Assembly: GCA_036245525.1 (NCBI GenBank)
Contig: BTPG01000001.1
Location: 177,830,611 to 177,894,610, forward strand
Source: Semisulcospira habei
Lineage: Eukaryota; Mollusca; Gastropoda; Semisulcospiridae
Direction of reading: 5' to 3'
DNA length: 64,000 bases
Shown here: positions 53,301 through 61,969 of the stretch, in pieces
How positions within the stretch are numbered: position 1 is the first letter of the stretch
Layout of the letters: every line of letters begins with the position of its first letter
Made by a program: the position numbers and the translations under genes
The notes under the pieces: model-generated
Databases searched by the model: none
The model's input: only the letters and a program-made list of their open reading frames with translations
What the model was told of the DNA's origin: nothing

Positions 53301-54067
53301 TTCTTCAGCTGACATGACCACCTCCTCTGTAATACGAGACTAACAGAGGAAGGCGAACAGAGGCCAGTTAGCTTTCTTAAGATTCCAGTGCCCCACCGGC
53401 GGATCCTCCCCACAGCTGACCGATGACAGGACTACTAGTAAGTGGTCACTACCACACAGGTCGTCGTGAACCTTCCAGTCAAAGTCCAGCATGAGAGAAG
53501 GATCACACACAGTGAGGTCTAGAACAGAACTAGATCCTGAACCTGGGTTAGAGTATGTAGGTGAACCATCATTAAAGACACATAGGTTAAGTTGAGAAAA
53601 AACATCTTCTAACATCTGACCTCTGCCATCATAGTGGTCACTACCCCAAAGGTGAGCGTGACCGTTAAAATCCCCCATGAGAATAAAGGGGGGGGGGGGG
53701 GCAGTTGATCTACTAAATTAAAAATATCATTACAACAGACCCGCAGGGATGGTGGCAGATAAATACTGCATATGGTTATAGTCTTCTTTAAGGTAACCCG
53801 AGCTGCGACAGCCTGAAGACAGGTGTCAACACTAACGGGGCTACATAAAAACTGGTTGCTAATGAGAAGAACCACTCCACCCGAGCGTCTCTCCAAATCA
53901 GAACCTTTATGGATAGCATTAAAACCATTAAAGGAGACAGGGTCAGAAGTTTTCAGGTAAGTCTCCTGAAGAGATATTACCGAGGGGTTATAGGACTTGA
54001 CTAGAAGGCATAATTCTTCAAAGTTGGTGTGAAAACCACGACAATTCCACTGAAGCAGAGAGTACAT
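50390..54067 (-). pseudogene. LINE B ORF2, broken
   Basis: Fragments: endonuclease (54067-53340), RT N-terminal region (53321-52468), RT core (52481-51738, which keeps FFDLEKAYDTTW, GMGVPQGSILSPV and LFVDDFALC), thumb (51669-51229) and RNase H (51161-50390). At least five frame changes separate them. A G-run near 53691 accounts for one. The RT catalytic motifs survive, unlike LINE A. Confidence 0.9.
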
Positions 54068-54069
54068 GG

Positions 54070-54561
54070 TTAGGTTTTATGTGTAGGAGAAGAGTTCCTT
54101 CCCCCCTTTTCCTGTGCTTTGGAAGGAGTCGAAGAAACAGAGGGGGGTCGACTCCTGGGCCTCCTCTGGTTCCTCGGAGATGAGGGGGGAGAAGCTGCCG
54201 CAGCACCAGCTACGACAAACTCCACCCCCTCCATCTGCTCCTCCAATGCAGCAAATTTGTTTTGAAGGGGTACATCAGTGTCCCCCTTCTGGGCCTGTAC
54301 GCACAGCGGTCCCGTAACTTTATTAGACTTCTGGGCCGGGGCAGCGTTCCTGCCGCCAGAGTTGGCGGCCTTAGAAGGCTGACCAGAGCCAGAAGCCTTT
54401 GTAGTAAGATTGACAGGTTTGGGTGGGGGCTGAGGCTTAGGGGCAGCAGAAGGCGGTGCTACCGGACCGGCAGCATCCGCCTTCTGCGTTCCCTGGCTCC
54501 TCATCACCACCGGAGGAGGGTTACTCTCCAGGGGCGAGAAGATCCGAGGCTCCGCCCCCAA
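54070..54561 (-). pseudogene. LINE B ORF1 C-terminal fragment
   Basis: 163 codons matching the Pro/Ser-rich end of LINE C ORF1 (SNPPPVVMRSQGTQKADAAG, then KFAALEEQMEGVE). The zinc-knuckle half is absent because the element is truncated. Confidence 0.85.
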
Positions 54562-54810
54562 CCAAAACGTTGGGGTTTGACAAGAGAAGGTTAGGTTAGG
54601 TTATTTGGGTTTAACGCCGAGCAGGCGACTAAAGCCATCTCACGGCGGGATGGGTAAAAATCTGGTCAGCCAGACTAAAAGCAAGGTCTTAAGACAAGAT
54701 GTAAATATAGATTAAAAATCTCAGGCTAAAATGTCGCACATGTCTGGAAAAGAAACGTCTACAGACTCTCAAAAAGGGCAAATAAAAAAATTCACATAGT
54801 CTATGAATGC

Positions 54811-57800
54811 TCAGATCTTGTTAAAAATATTGCATTCTCTCAAAAAATTGAAGATTTTGTCCGGGGGAACATCCCGGAACAAAACCTTCAAGGAGTCTGC
54901 TGTGAAGTGTTTATATCTGGTGTCAATTAGGTCAGCACAATACAGCAAAAAGTGTCGAACAGAAAACTGCTCATCACAGGCAAAACACCATGGACGCTCA
55001 TCCTGTTTAAGTAAGTAAGAGTGCGTAACATATGTGTGCCCGATGTGGAGCCGAGCAAGGACAGTCTCCTCACGGCGGCTGCCGCAGCGGAAAGGTAGAC
55101 TGTCAGACAACTTAGGAAGAGCTTCATGAAGCTTGTTCCCTTCCTCTTTGTCCCACTCGGACTGCCACTCGCGGGCTATGTACGCACTAATAACAGGTTT
55201 AAAATCACTATAGACAGTCTGTGTGTCAGGGACAGGGTCACTGCGGGCACTGTTGGCAGCAGAATCTGCGATTCTGTTGCCTTCGATGCCCACATGGCCT
55301 GGGACCCAAATAAAAATGATATCATAATATTCCTTCATCAAGTCCGCGTAGAGCTCTCTAATCTGCACCAGCAGTGGATGGTCTGTTCCCGCGCCCTGAA
55401 GGGCCTGCAGGGCAGAAAGAGAGTCAGACAGAATCAGGAAGTTCCTTTCCCGAGACTGATAGGCATGCTTGAGTGCTAGCAGAATGGCCTGCAGTTCTGC
55501 ACTAAATACAGAGGAATGGTCAGGGAGACGGAGCTTAAATGGGCGTCTAGGATGGCAAGAGGACACTGCAGCCGCAGCCACTCTTCCATCCTCAGACTTG
55601 GACCCATCCGTATAAAGACGACAATAGCCAGGAAAAATTGAAAGGAGTTCATTGAGGCTCTGTTGGTATATGGCTGGTGGAGTACAATCCTTCTTGTGGG
55701 CAGTCAAGTCCAGCAAGATGTCAGGAACTGGTAGTAGCCAGGGTGGAGTGACGTGTTGCAGAGATTCCGAAACTTTGTCCAGGTCCACTCCGGCCGCCTG
55801 CAGATGAGGTCGGACACGGAAGGAAAGTGGACGGACAGCTCCCGGATGGGCATCGTAAATCTCTGCAAACGACGGGTTAAAAACACAATCATAGGCAGGA
55901 TTTTCTGGATGGGCCTTCAGCTTCAGAACGTAGCTGAGCATGAGGCGGATGCGGCGGAGCCTGAGAGAAGGCTCCCCTGCCTCTGCATACAGACTAGGAA
56001 CTGGAGATGTCCTGAAGGCTCCCAGACATATGCGCAGACCTTGATGGTGAATTGTGTTCAGACGCTGCAGAACAGACTTGGAAGCCGAGCCATATACCAC
56101 AGAGCCGTAATCCAGTTTGGACCGAACAAGGGCCCGGTACAGTCGAAGTAAGACGATGCGGTCTGCACCCCAGTCAGTACGACCAACGACACGAAGAATG
56201 TCGAGGGCCTTCCGACAAGAGGTTCTAAGGTAGTTAACATGGTTGCAGAAGGTCAATCTTTTGTCAAAGATGACCCCCAAAAACTTAGCCTCTTCAGCCA
56301 CCTTAATTGGCACTCCAGCAATGCTCAGGCTAGGTTCTGGAAAAAATTTCGTCTGGTTAGTAAAATGCACACAGACTGTCTTGGAGGGCGAGAATCTGAA
56401 TCCATTGAGAGACACCCACCCCTGGATGCGATCAACGCACAGCTGCAAGCGCCTCTCAAGGGACGCAAGTCCTCGACCTCGTGCACACAAAGCAAAGTCG
56501 TCCACAAACAAAGAGCATTCAGAATCATCCTTGACGGCCTTTACAATGTTATTTATTTTAATGCTAAATAAAACAGGAGAGAGAATACTGCCCTGCGGGA
56601 CACCCATCTCCTGTTCAAAGGAGTCGGAGAGGGTGGAGCCCACACGGACATGGAACGACCTGTTGGACAAAAAATTGTGAATAAAAACGGGCAGATGCCC
56701 TTTAAAACCCATGTCCGACAAATCAGACATTATACCATGCTTCCAGGTAGTGTCATATGCCTTTTCAAGATCAAAGAAAATTGCATAGACATGCTGCTTG
56801 TTGACAAAAGCATCTCGGATAAAAGACTCAAAGCGGACTAGATGGTCAGTTGTACTACGGAAGCGCCGGAAACCGCACTGGAGGTCTGTGATGAGACCCT
56901 GTGACTCAAGATGCCACACCAGTCGGGCGTTGACCAAGCGTTCCATAGTTTTACATAAACATGATGTCAAAGCTATTGGCCGGTAGTTGCCCGGGTCGGA
57001 AGGATCCTTACCCGGCTTGGGAATTGGCACAACCACAGCCTGGCGCCAAGATGGCGGAAAATGACCGGTTATCCAGATATGGTTAAAGGCCTTGAGAAGT
57101 ACAAGGAGTGAATCCTCAGGCAGATGTGTTATGAGCTGATAATGGATGGTATCTAATCCAGCAGCAGAGTCAGTACATTTCTGCATGGCTTGCTGCAATT
57201 CTGAAAACGTAAAAGGGGCATTATAGTCTTCCAAGTTATCCGATATAAAATCACAAGCACAAGATTCTCGCTTCTCCTTCTCTCTCTGGAAGAAAGGTGA
57301 ATAATGCTCTGTTGAAGAATTATGGGCAATGGTGGAGGCAAGCAAATTGGCCACAGCCTTTTTATCTGTGACCAAACTGGCACCATCTCTAAGATGGCCC
57401 ACAGAAGCCGAGCCACCCCTGCCCCTAATTCTTCGAACAGCCTTCCAGACTTTTTGGGACGGAGTCCTAGAAGATAAAGATGAGACGAAGCGTCTCCAGG
57501 AAGCACGGCGTTCACGTTTAAAAATATAACGGGCTTTCGCCCGCTGTCTTTTAAAGGTTAAAATATTTGCTTGCGACGGATTACGAAATGCACGTCGCTG
57601 AGCAGATTTGCGCATTGTTTGGGCCTTGCGGCACTCTTCATTGAACCATGGTACTCTCGGCTTCCGAGGGAGTGATGTGGAAGTTCTAGGGATGGTTTCA
57701 CCTGCAACCTCCAACAAAATAGAAGTAAAACAAGAAACAGGTTCTTCAGCTGACATGACCACCTCCTCTGTAAGACGAGACTGACAGAGAGAGGCAAACA

Positions 57801-58503
57801 GAGACCAGTTAGCTTTCTTGAGATTCCAGCGCCCCACCGGCGAATCCTCCTCACAGCTGACCGATGACAGGACTACTGGGAAGTGGTCACTACCACACAG
57901 GTCGTCGTGAACCTTCCAGTCAAAGTCCAGCATGAGAGAAGGATCACACACAGTGAGGTCTAGAACAGAACTAGATCCGGAACCTGAGTTAGAGTATGTA
58001 GGTGAGCCATCGTTAAAGACACATAGGTTAAGTTGAGAAAAAACATCTTCTAACATCTGACCTCTGCCATCATAGTGGTCACTACCCCAAAGGTGAGCAT
58101 GACCGTTAAAATCCCCCATGAGAATAAAGGGAGGGGGCAGTTGATCTACTAAGTGAAAAATATCATTGCTACAGACCCGCAGTGATGGTGGCAGGTAAAT
58201 ACTGCATATGGTTATGGTCTTTTTTAAGGTAACCCGAGCAGCAACAGCCTGAAGACAGGTGTCGATGCTAACGGGGCTACATAAAATTTGGCTACTAATG
58301 AGAAGAGCCGCTCCACCCGAGCGCCTCTCCGAATCAGAGCCTTTATGTATAAAATTAAAACCATTAAAAGACACAGGGTCAGAAGTCTTCAGGTAAGTCT
58401 CCTGAAGAGATATGACTGAGGGGTTATAGAACTTGACTAAAAGACGTAATTCCTCAAAGTTAGCTCGAAAACCACGACAATTCCACTGAAGCAAAGAGTC
58501 CAT
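54811..58503 (-). CDS. LINE C ORF2: endonuclease-reverse transcriptase-RNase H, intact
   Basis: 1,230 residues. Apurinic-type endonuclease at about 1-235: QWNCRGF (Asn), SLQETYL (Glu), MGDFNGHAHLW, CGSDHFPVV (Asp-His). RT at about 440-760: NYRPIALTSCLCK, FFDLEKAYDTTW near 576, MGVPQGSILSPV, LFVDDFALCARG near 666. RNase H at about 958-1085: YTDGSKSEDG (Asp), FSAELQAILLAL (Glu), LILSDSLSAL (Asp), PGHVGIEGNRIADSAA (Asp). The C-terminus has a CFACDEQFSVRHFLLYC finger-like motif. All catalytic residues are present. It starts 2 bases after the ORF1 stop, so translation by termination-reinitiation is likely. Length and order fit the I group. Confidence 0.95.
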   Translation of the reverse strand: MDSLLQWNCRGFRANFEELRLLVKFYNPSVISLQETYLKTSDPVSFNGFNFIHKGSDSERRSGGAALLISSQILCSPVSIDTCLQAVAARVTLKKTITICSIYLPPSLRVCSNDIFHLVDQLPPPFILMGDFNGHAHLWGSDHYDGRGQMLEDVFSQLNLCVFNDGSPTYSNSGSGSSSVLDLTVCDPSLMLDFDWKVHDDLCGSDHFPVVLSSVSCEEDSPVGRWNLKKANWSLFASLCQSRLTEEVVMSAEEPVSCFTSILLEVAGETIPRTSTSLPRKPRVPWFNEECRKAQTMRKSAQRRAFRNPSQANILTFKRQRAKARYIFKRERRASWRRFVSSLSSRTPSQKVWKAVRRIRGRGGSASVGHLRDGASLVTDKKAVANLLASTIAHNSSTEHYSPFFQREKEKRESCACDFISDNLEDYNAPFTFSELQQAMQKCTDSAAGLDTIHYQLITHLPEDSLLVLLKAFNHIWITGHFPPSWRQAVVVPIPKPGKDPSDPGNYRPIALTSCLCKTMERLVNARLVWHLESQGLITDLQCGFRRFRSTTDHLVRFESFIRDAFVNKQHVYAIFFDLEKAYDTTWKHGIMSDLSDMGFKGHLPVFIHNFLSNRSFHVRVGSTLSDSFEQEMGVPQGSILSPVLFSIKINNIVKAVKDDSECSLFVDDFALCARGRGLASLERRLQLCVDRIQGWVSLNGFRFSPSKTVCVHFTNQTKFFPEPSLSIAGVPIKVAEEAKFLGVIFDKRLTFCNHVNYLRTSCRKALDILRVVGRTDWGADRIVLLRLYRALVRSKLDYGSVVYGSASKSVLQRLNTIHHQGLRICLGAFRTSPVPSLYAEAGEPSLRLRRIRLMLSYVLKLKAHPENPAYDCVFNPSFAEIYDAHPGAVRPLSFRVRPHLQAAGVDLDKVSESLQHVTPPWLLPVPDILLDLTAHKKDCTPPAIYQQSLNELLSIFPGYCRLYTDGSKSEDGRVAAAAVSSCHPRRPFKLRLPDHSSVFSAELQAILLALKHAYQSRERNFLILSDSLSALQALQGAGTDHPLLVQIRELYADLMKEYYDIIFIWVPGHVGIEGNRIADSAANSARSDPVPDTQTVYSDFKPVISAYIAREWQSEWDKEEGNKLHEALPKLSDSLPFRCGSRREETVLARLHIGHTYVTHSYLLKQDERPWCFACDEQFSVRHFLLYCADLIDTRYKHFTADSLKVLFRDVPPDKIFNFLRECNIFNKI

Positions 58504-58505
58504 GA

Positions 58506-59945
58506 TTAAGTCTGATCTGGGGGTAAGGAGTTTTTCCCCCCTTTTTCCTTTACCTTGGAAGGAGTTGAAGAAACAGAGGGGGGCCGGCTCCCGGGCCTCC
58601 TCTGGTTCTTCGGAGAGGAAGGGGGTGGAGCTGCCGCAGCATCAGCAACAACAACTTCCACTCCCTCCATCCGCTCCTCCAGTGCAGCATATTTGTTTTG
58701 AAGGGGCACATCTGTGTTCCCCTTCTGGGCCCGTGCGCACAGCGGTCCCATAGATTTCTTAGACTTCTGGTCCTGGGCAGCGTTCCTGCCGCTAGAGTTA
58801 GCGGCCTTAGAAGGCTGACCAGAGCCAGAAGCCTTTGGAGTTGACTGACTAACAGGTTTGGGTGGGGGCTGAGGCTTAGGGGCAACAGAAGGCGGCACAA
58901 CCGGACCGGCAGTGTCCGCCTTCTGCGTTCCCTGGCTCCTTGTCACCACCGGAGGAGGGTTACTCTCCAGGGGCGAGATGAGCCGAGGCTCCGCCCCCAA
59001 CCAAGAAGTTGGGGTCTGACATGAAAAGTCTTTGGTGGGGCGCTTGCCTGCCACCGCTGCACTAAAAGTATACACTGAGGTGTTAGAGGTTGGGGCAGCC
59101 GCAGCTGCACCAGGGCCTTCAACCAGTTTTTTGGCATCCAGAAAGGACAGCCCCTTCTCCACACGCACCTGCTGAATCTTGCACTCGGATATCCAACGAG
59201 GGCATTTCTTATCCGAAGCCATATGCGCCCCCTGGCAATTCACACACAGGGGGGTGGCTGTGCAGGACTCAGCAGAGTGTCCGGGCCTAGTGCAACGGGC
59301 GCATGAAGCCTCTGCCTGACGGCATGTCTTCTGCCCATGGCCATACTTTTGGCACTTAAAGCATCGGAGGGGAAGAGGGACGTACTTTTTCACTCTCAGG
59401 GAGTAGTAACCTCCCCAGATGGTAGTAGGAGGGGTGGGGGTGCCAAACGTCAGGATGATGGTAGGGAGACGGATCTCCCCACCACCTCGCTTGGAAGCGA
59501 AGCGCCTGACGCAAGTCACCCCCTGAGACTTAAGGTTCCTTACAAGTTCATCTTCTGACAGTTCTGCCAAAGCTTGATCTTTGATTACGCCTCTTGACGA
59601 ATTCATAGTTTTGTGGGGTGTGACTTCCACAGGAGTGTCTCTGATGGAAGAGAGCCCCAGTAGCCCGCTGGAGTGTGCCCGAGTACGGCACTCCACCAAC
59701 AAGTCACCAGACCTGAGGCGCTGGGCGTCAGGCCTGCCAACACGGCTCCTGAGGGTCTCCCCCACCAGAAAAGGATGCAGCTTGGTAACTGGTTTCTCCT
59801 TCACCTTGCTATGGACAATGAGGAAGCGAGGCCATACGGCCGACGCCTGAGGCGTCGCTTCCTCACAGTCTGAATCACTGTCATGTGCAATGTCGGTGTC
59901 TATGCGCCGTTTCTGTGCTAGTTTTGGTTTTTTGGTTTTATCCAT
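58506..59945 (-). CDS. LINE C ORF1: zinc-knuckle RNA-binding protein, intact
   Basis: 479 residues. Residues 1-100 hold a basic start and ATPQASAVWPRFLIVHSK; at about 140-195 is a small domain with ELVRNLKSQGVTCVRRFASK and PLPLRCFKCQK. Three knuckles follow at about 197-250: CFKCQKYGHGQKTC, CARCTRPGHSAESC, CVNCQGAHMASDKKC. The last ~200 residues are Pro/Ser/Ala-rich. It binds LINE RNA and chaperones target-primed reverse transcription in related elements. The stop TAA is followed by TC and the ORF2 ATG. Confidence 0.93.
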   Translation of the reverse strand: MDKTKKPKLAQKRRIDTDIAHDSDSDCEEATPQASAVWPRFLIVHSKVKEKPVTKLHPFLVGETLRSRVGRPDAQRLRSGDLLVECRTRAHSSGLLGLSSIRDTPVEVTPHKTMNSSRGVIKDQALAELSEDELVRNLKSQGVTCVRRFASKRGGGEIRLPTIILTFGTPTPPTTIWGGYYSLRVKKYVPLPLRCFKCQKYGHGQKTCRQAEASCARCTRPGHSAESCTATPLCVNCQGAHMASDKKCPRWISECKIQQVRVEKGLSFLDAKKLVEGPGAAAAAPTSNTSVYTFSAAVAGKRPTKDFSCQTPTSWLGAEPRLISPLESNPPPVVTRSQGTQKADTAGPVVPPSVAPKPQPPPKPVSQSTPKASGSGQPSKAANSSGRNAAQDQKSKKSMGPLCARAQKGNTDVPLQNKYAALEERMEGVEVVVADAAAAPPPSSPKNQRRPGSRPPSVSSTPSKVKEKGGKNSLPPDQT

Positions 59946-60637
59946 ATTATATTAGTAGAGATATTCATCCCCCGGGGGTCCCCGCCCGCCACCGAGCCCA
60001 ACAAGGGAAAGTGCAACTGTCGGCGGGTCTCCAGCCGACGCACAATGGAGACTGCCCGAAAGATATACTCAAGGGGGTAAGCCCGATTGAACCGTTTGAG
60101 CCACCGCCTTCTATCACACCGTTGAATGCAGGGGAATACTGGCGTAAAGCACCTAATCAGCAGCAGAAGCTATAGCATGGTGCTCCGTATAGCAACCCGC
60201 ATGTCAACAGTGGGATAGGGCTCAACGTGACAAGAGCCGATTGACTAGGCCGGTACGACTAGCCTCCCGTTTAGGTAGAAGTCAAGGCCGAAGTGGAGTG
60301 TTGGCACCAGTGAGCCGCAGCCCAAAGGGAACCTCAGCCACCAGGATCCTCTTCTCCCCCGACACGGGTCTCCAAGCACGGCAAACACTTGGGATCCAAA
60401 GGACCAAAAAGTCACAAGTATTTTTAAGGACCAATCCAACATGGTACGACCTAGGTTAGCACAGCTCCTTAAAAACCGGACCAGTGAAAAGGCTGAACAA
60501 CATATCTGCTGACATCAAGTCGGCGGTGAACACTAGTCATGATCGAGAAAGGACGCAAAATTCGGATCTTCTGACAAAAATGTACGTTTTCCCTAATTAA
60601 GCCATCATTAATCATCACGTGAGAGACAAAGACCAGA

Positions 60638-61969
60638 ATGCCAGCGGGTGCTGAAGAACTACGTGTGAAAATCGGGCTTTTTTGCCCGGTTTTAATGTGG
60701 ATTTTGAAAAGAAACGCAGACAAAGCAGGACGCCGTGTGAAGGGACTCACACTACACAGCAAAGCTATGCGTGTTGTTGTGCTACTTTTCTTCGTGTCGT
60801 TGCTCGAAAGATGTGGCGACGTAGAACCCAACCCGGGTCCGGTAACGGAGGACCAACTTGTGACGTTTATGGACAGAATGGAGAAGAAAATTGAGGACCA
60901 GATGAAAGCGCAAGGGGAAAATTTCGAGAGACTGACACAGAAAATAGACGCTAACCATGGACGTATTGAGGAGAAAATATCCCAGTTACACGGCAATATG
61001 AAAGATATGAGAGATAAGCTAGCGAGACACACAGCTGATATTGGGAATTTGGCAGAATCGGACTCGGCAAGAAACAAGCGCATCGATGAACTGGAAAACG
61101 AAATTGACAATCTAGAGACATTTTCTCGCAGAAACAACGTAAAGTTCATCGGTATACGTGAGTCTACAAGAGAGGACTACGCTGCCTGTGCTCAGAAAAT
61201 AGTGGATGTACTTAACGAGCACTGCGGCACGCAGAGGACATGGTGTACCGACGACATGGAGAGGGCCCACAGGGTGGGTCCCCGTAAGGAAAACGCCAAG
61301 CACCCCCACCCCCGGGCTCTTATCGTGCGCTTTAGCCGCTGGGGGGACAAGATGTCGGTGGTGCAGGACAAGCGCCTCAAGGCCAGCCTCAGGGACAGCG
61401 GCATCAAGATGGCAGCGGATCTGACCAGGCGACAGAGGGCAGCGATCGAGCAGGCGAAAAAAGCAGGAAAGTTCGCCTACTACAAGAATGGCCGCCTGCA
61501 CACGGAAGATAGACGCACCCCCGCGGCCGAAGGTACGGGTCACCCTCCGGCGCCTGTACGCGCCAGCGTCCGTGACGACCTCCAGCATCTGCAGCAGCGG
61601 ACGCCGGGTGTTGACTGCAGCAACGGCGAGAGCGAGGGGGATACAGAGGATACGGGTCTCCGCCTACCACCGCCTTTACGCTCTCCTGTGAGGAATTCCC
61701 GTAAACACAGGGAAATACCGAGGGATTCCCTGCCAGCTGTTCGGGATTCCTCACGCCAGACGCGTGACGCGACCTATGACGCGTCCACTACACACAGCCA
61801 GACGGCTAGCGCAGCAAGGGGTCCAGGCAGTCGTGACCAGCCGCGTGACAGGAGCCAGCCCCGTGTTACCGACATGTTCCAGCGAGCACCCTACGAGACC
61901 CGGTCTGGAACATCGGGGCGTGGTAGGGGTCGGGGTCATGGTCAGGGGAGTCCCACGGGGAGCGGCTAG
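60638..61969 (+). CDS. LINE D ORF1: 2A-like N-terminus, coiled coil, RRM-like RNA-binding protein
   Basis: 443 residues from the first ATG; the third in-frame ATG (60767) would give a product starting with a hydrophobic stretch directly before GDVEPNPGP. After the 2A-like site come a coiled coil (DRMEKKIEDQMKAQGENFER and following, about 85-165), an RRM-like domain (NNVKFIGIRES, then ALIVRFSRWGDKM), a basic C-terminal domain (MAADLTRRQRAAIEQAKKAG) and an Arg/Gly/Ser-rich tail ending RGRGRGHGQGSPTGSG. It would form trimeric RNP-like complexes on LINE RNA. The stop UAG is followed by CGG, and ORF2 is in the same frame. Confidence 0.9.
   Translation: MPAGAEELRVKIGLFCPVLMWILKRNADKAGRRVKGLTLHSKAMRVVVLLFFVSLLERCGDVEPNPGPVTEDQLVTFMDRMEKKIEDQMKAQGENFERLTQKIDANHGRIEEKISQLHGNMKDMRDKLARHTADIGNLAESDSARNKRIDELENEIDNLETFSRRNNVKFIGIRESTREDYAACAQKIVDVLNEHCGTQRTWCTDDMERAHRVGPRKENAKHPHPRALIVRFSRWGDKMSVVQDKRLKASLRDSGIKMAADLTRRQRAAIEQAKKAGKFAYYKNGRLHTEDRRTPAAEGTGHPPAPVRASVRDDLQHLQQRTPGVDCSNGESEGDTEDTGLRLPPPLRSPVRNSRKHREIPRDSLPAVRDSSRQTRDATYDASTTHSQTASAARGPGSRDQPRDRSQPRVTDMFQRAPYETRSGTSGRGRGRGHGQGSPTGSG
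60767..60841 (+). other. 2A-like ribosome-skipping peptide preceded by hydrophobic leader
   Basis: From ATG 60767, RVVVLLFFVSLLER leads into CGDVEPNPGP (2A core at 60818-60841). The consensus DxExNPGP is complete, with skipping expected between the last Gly and Pro. The hydrophobic leader resembles a signal sequence, as in other N-terminal 2A leaders of invertebrate LINEs. Confidence 0.85.

Larger units (their letters stand above)
50184..54592 (-). mobile_element. LINE B: 5'-truncated I/Nimb-like LINE, inactive
   Basis: Close relative of LINE A. It has the 3' tail at 50184, ORF2, and only the last ~160 codons of ORF1; the 5' part stops at GACAAGAGAAG exactly where the 3' tail of LINE C begins. 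ORF2 carries several frameshifts. Confidence 0.9.
54593..60518 (-). mobile_element. LINE C: I/Nimb-like LINE with both ORFs intact
   Basis: Two open ORFs, a 5' UTR (59946-60518) and a 3' tail ending GGCGTTAAACCCAAATAACCTAACC. Relative to LINE A, the first ~90 bases of the 5' UTR are missing. I find no clear flanking duplication. It abuts LINE B on the left, and a plus-strand LINE starts just to the right. Confidence 0.9.

Noticed and set aside
60469..61149. 226-residue minus-strand ORF
   Set aside because: It is antisense to LINE D ORF1, whose coiled coil, 2A and RRM-like features are clear on the plus strand.
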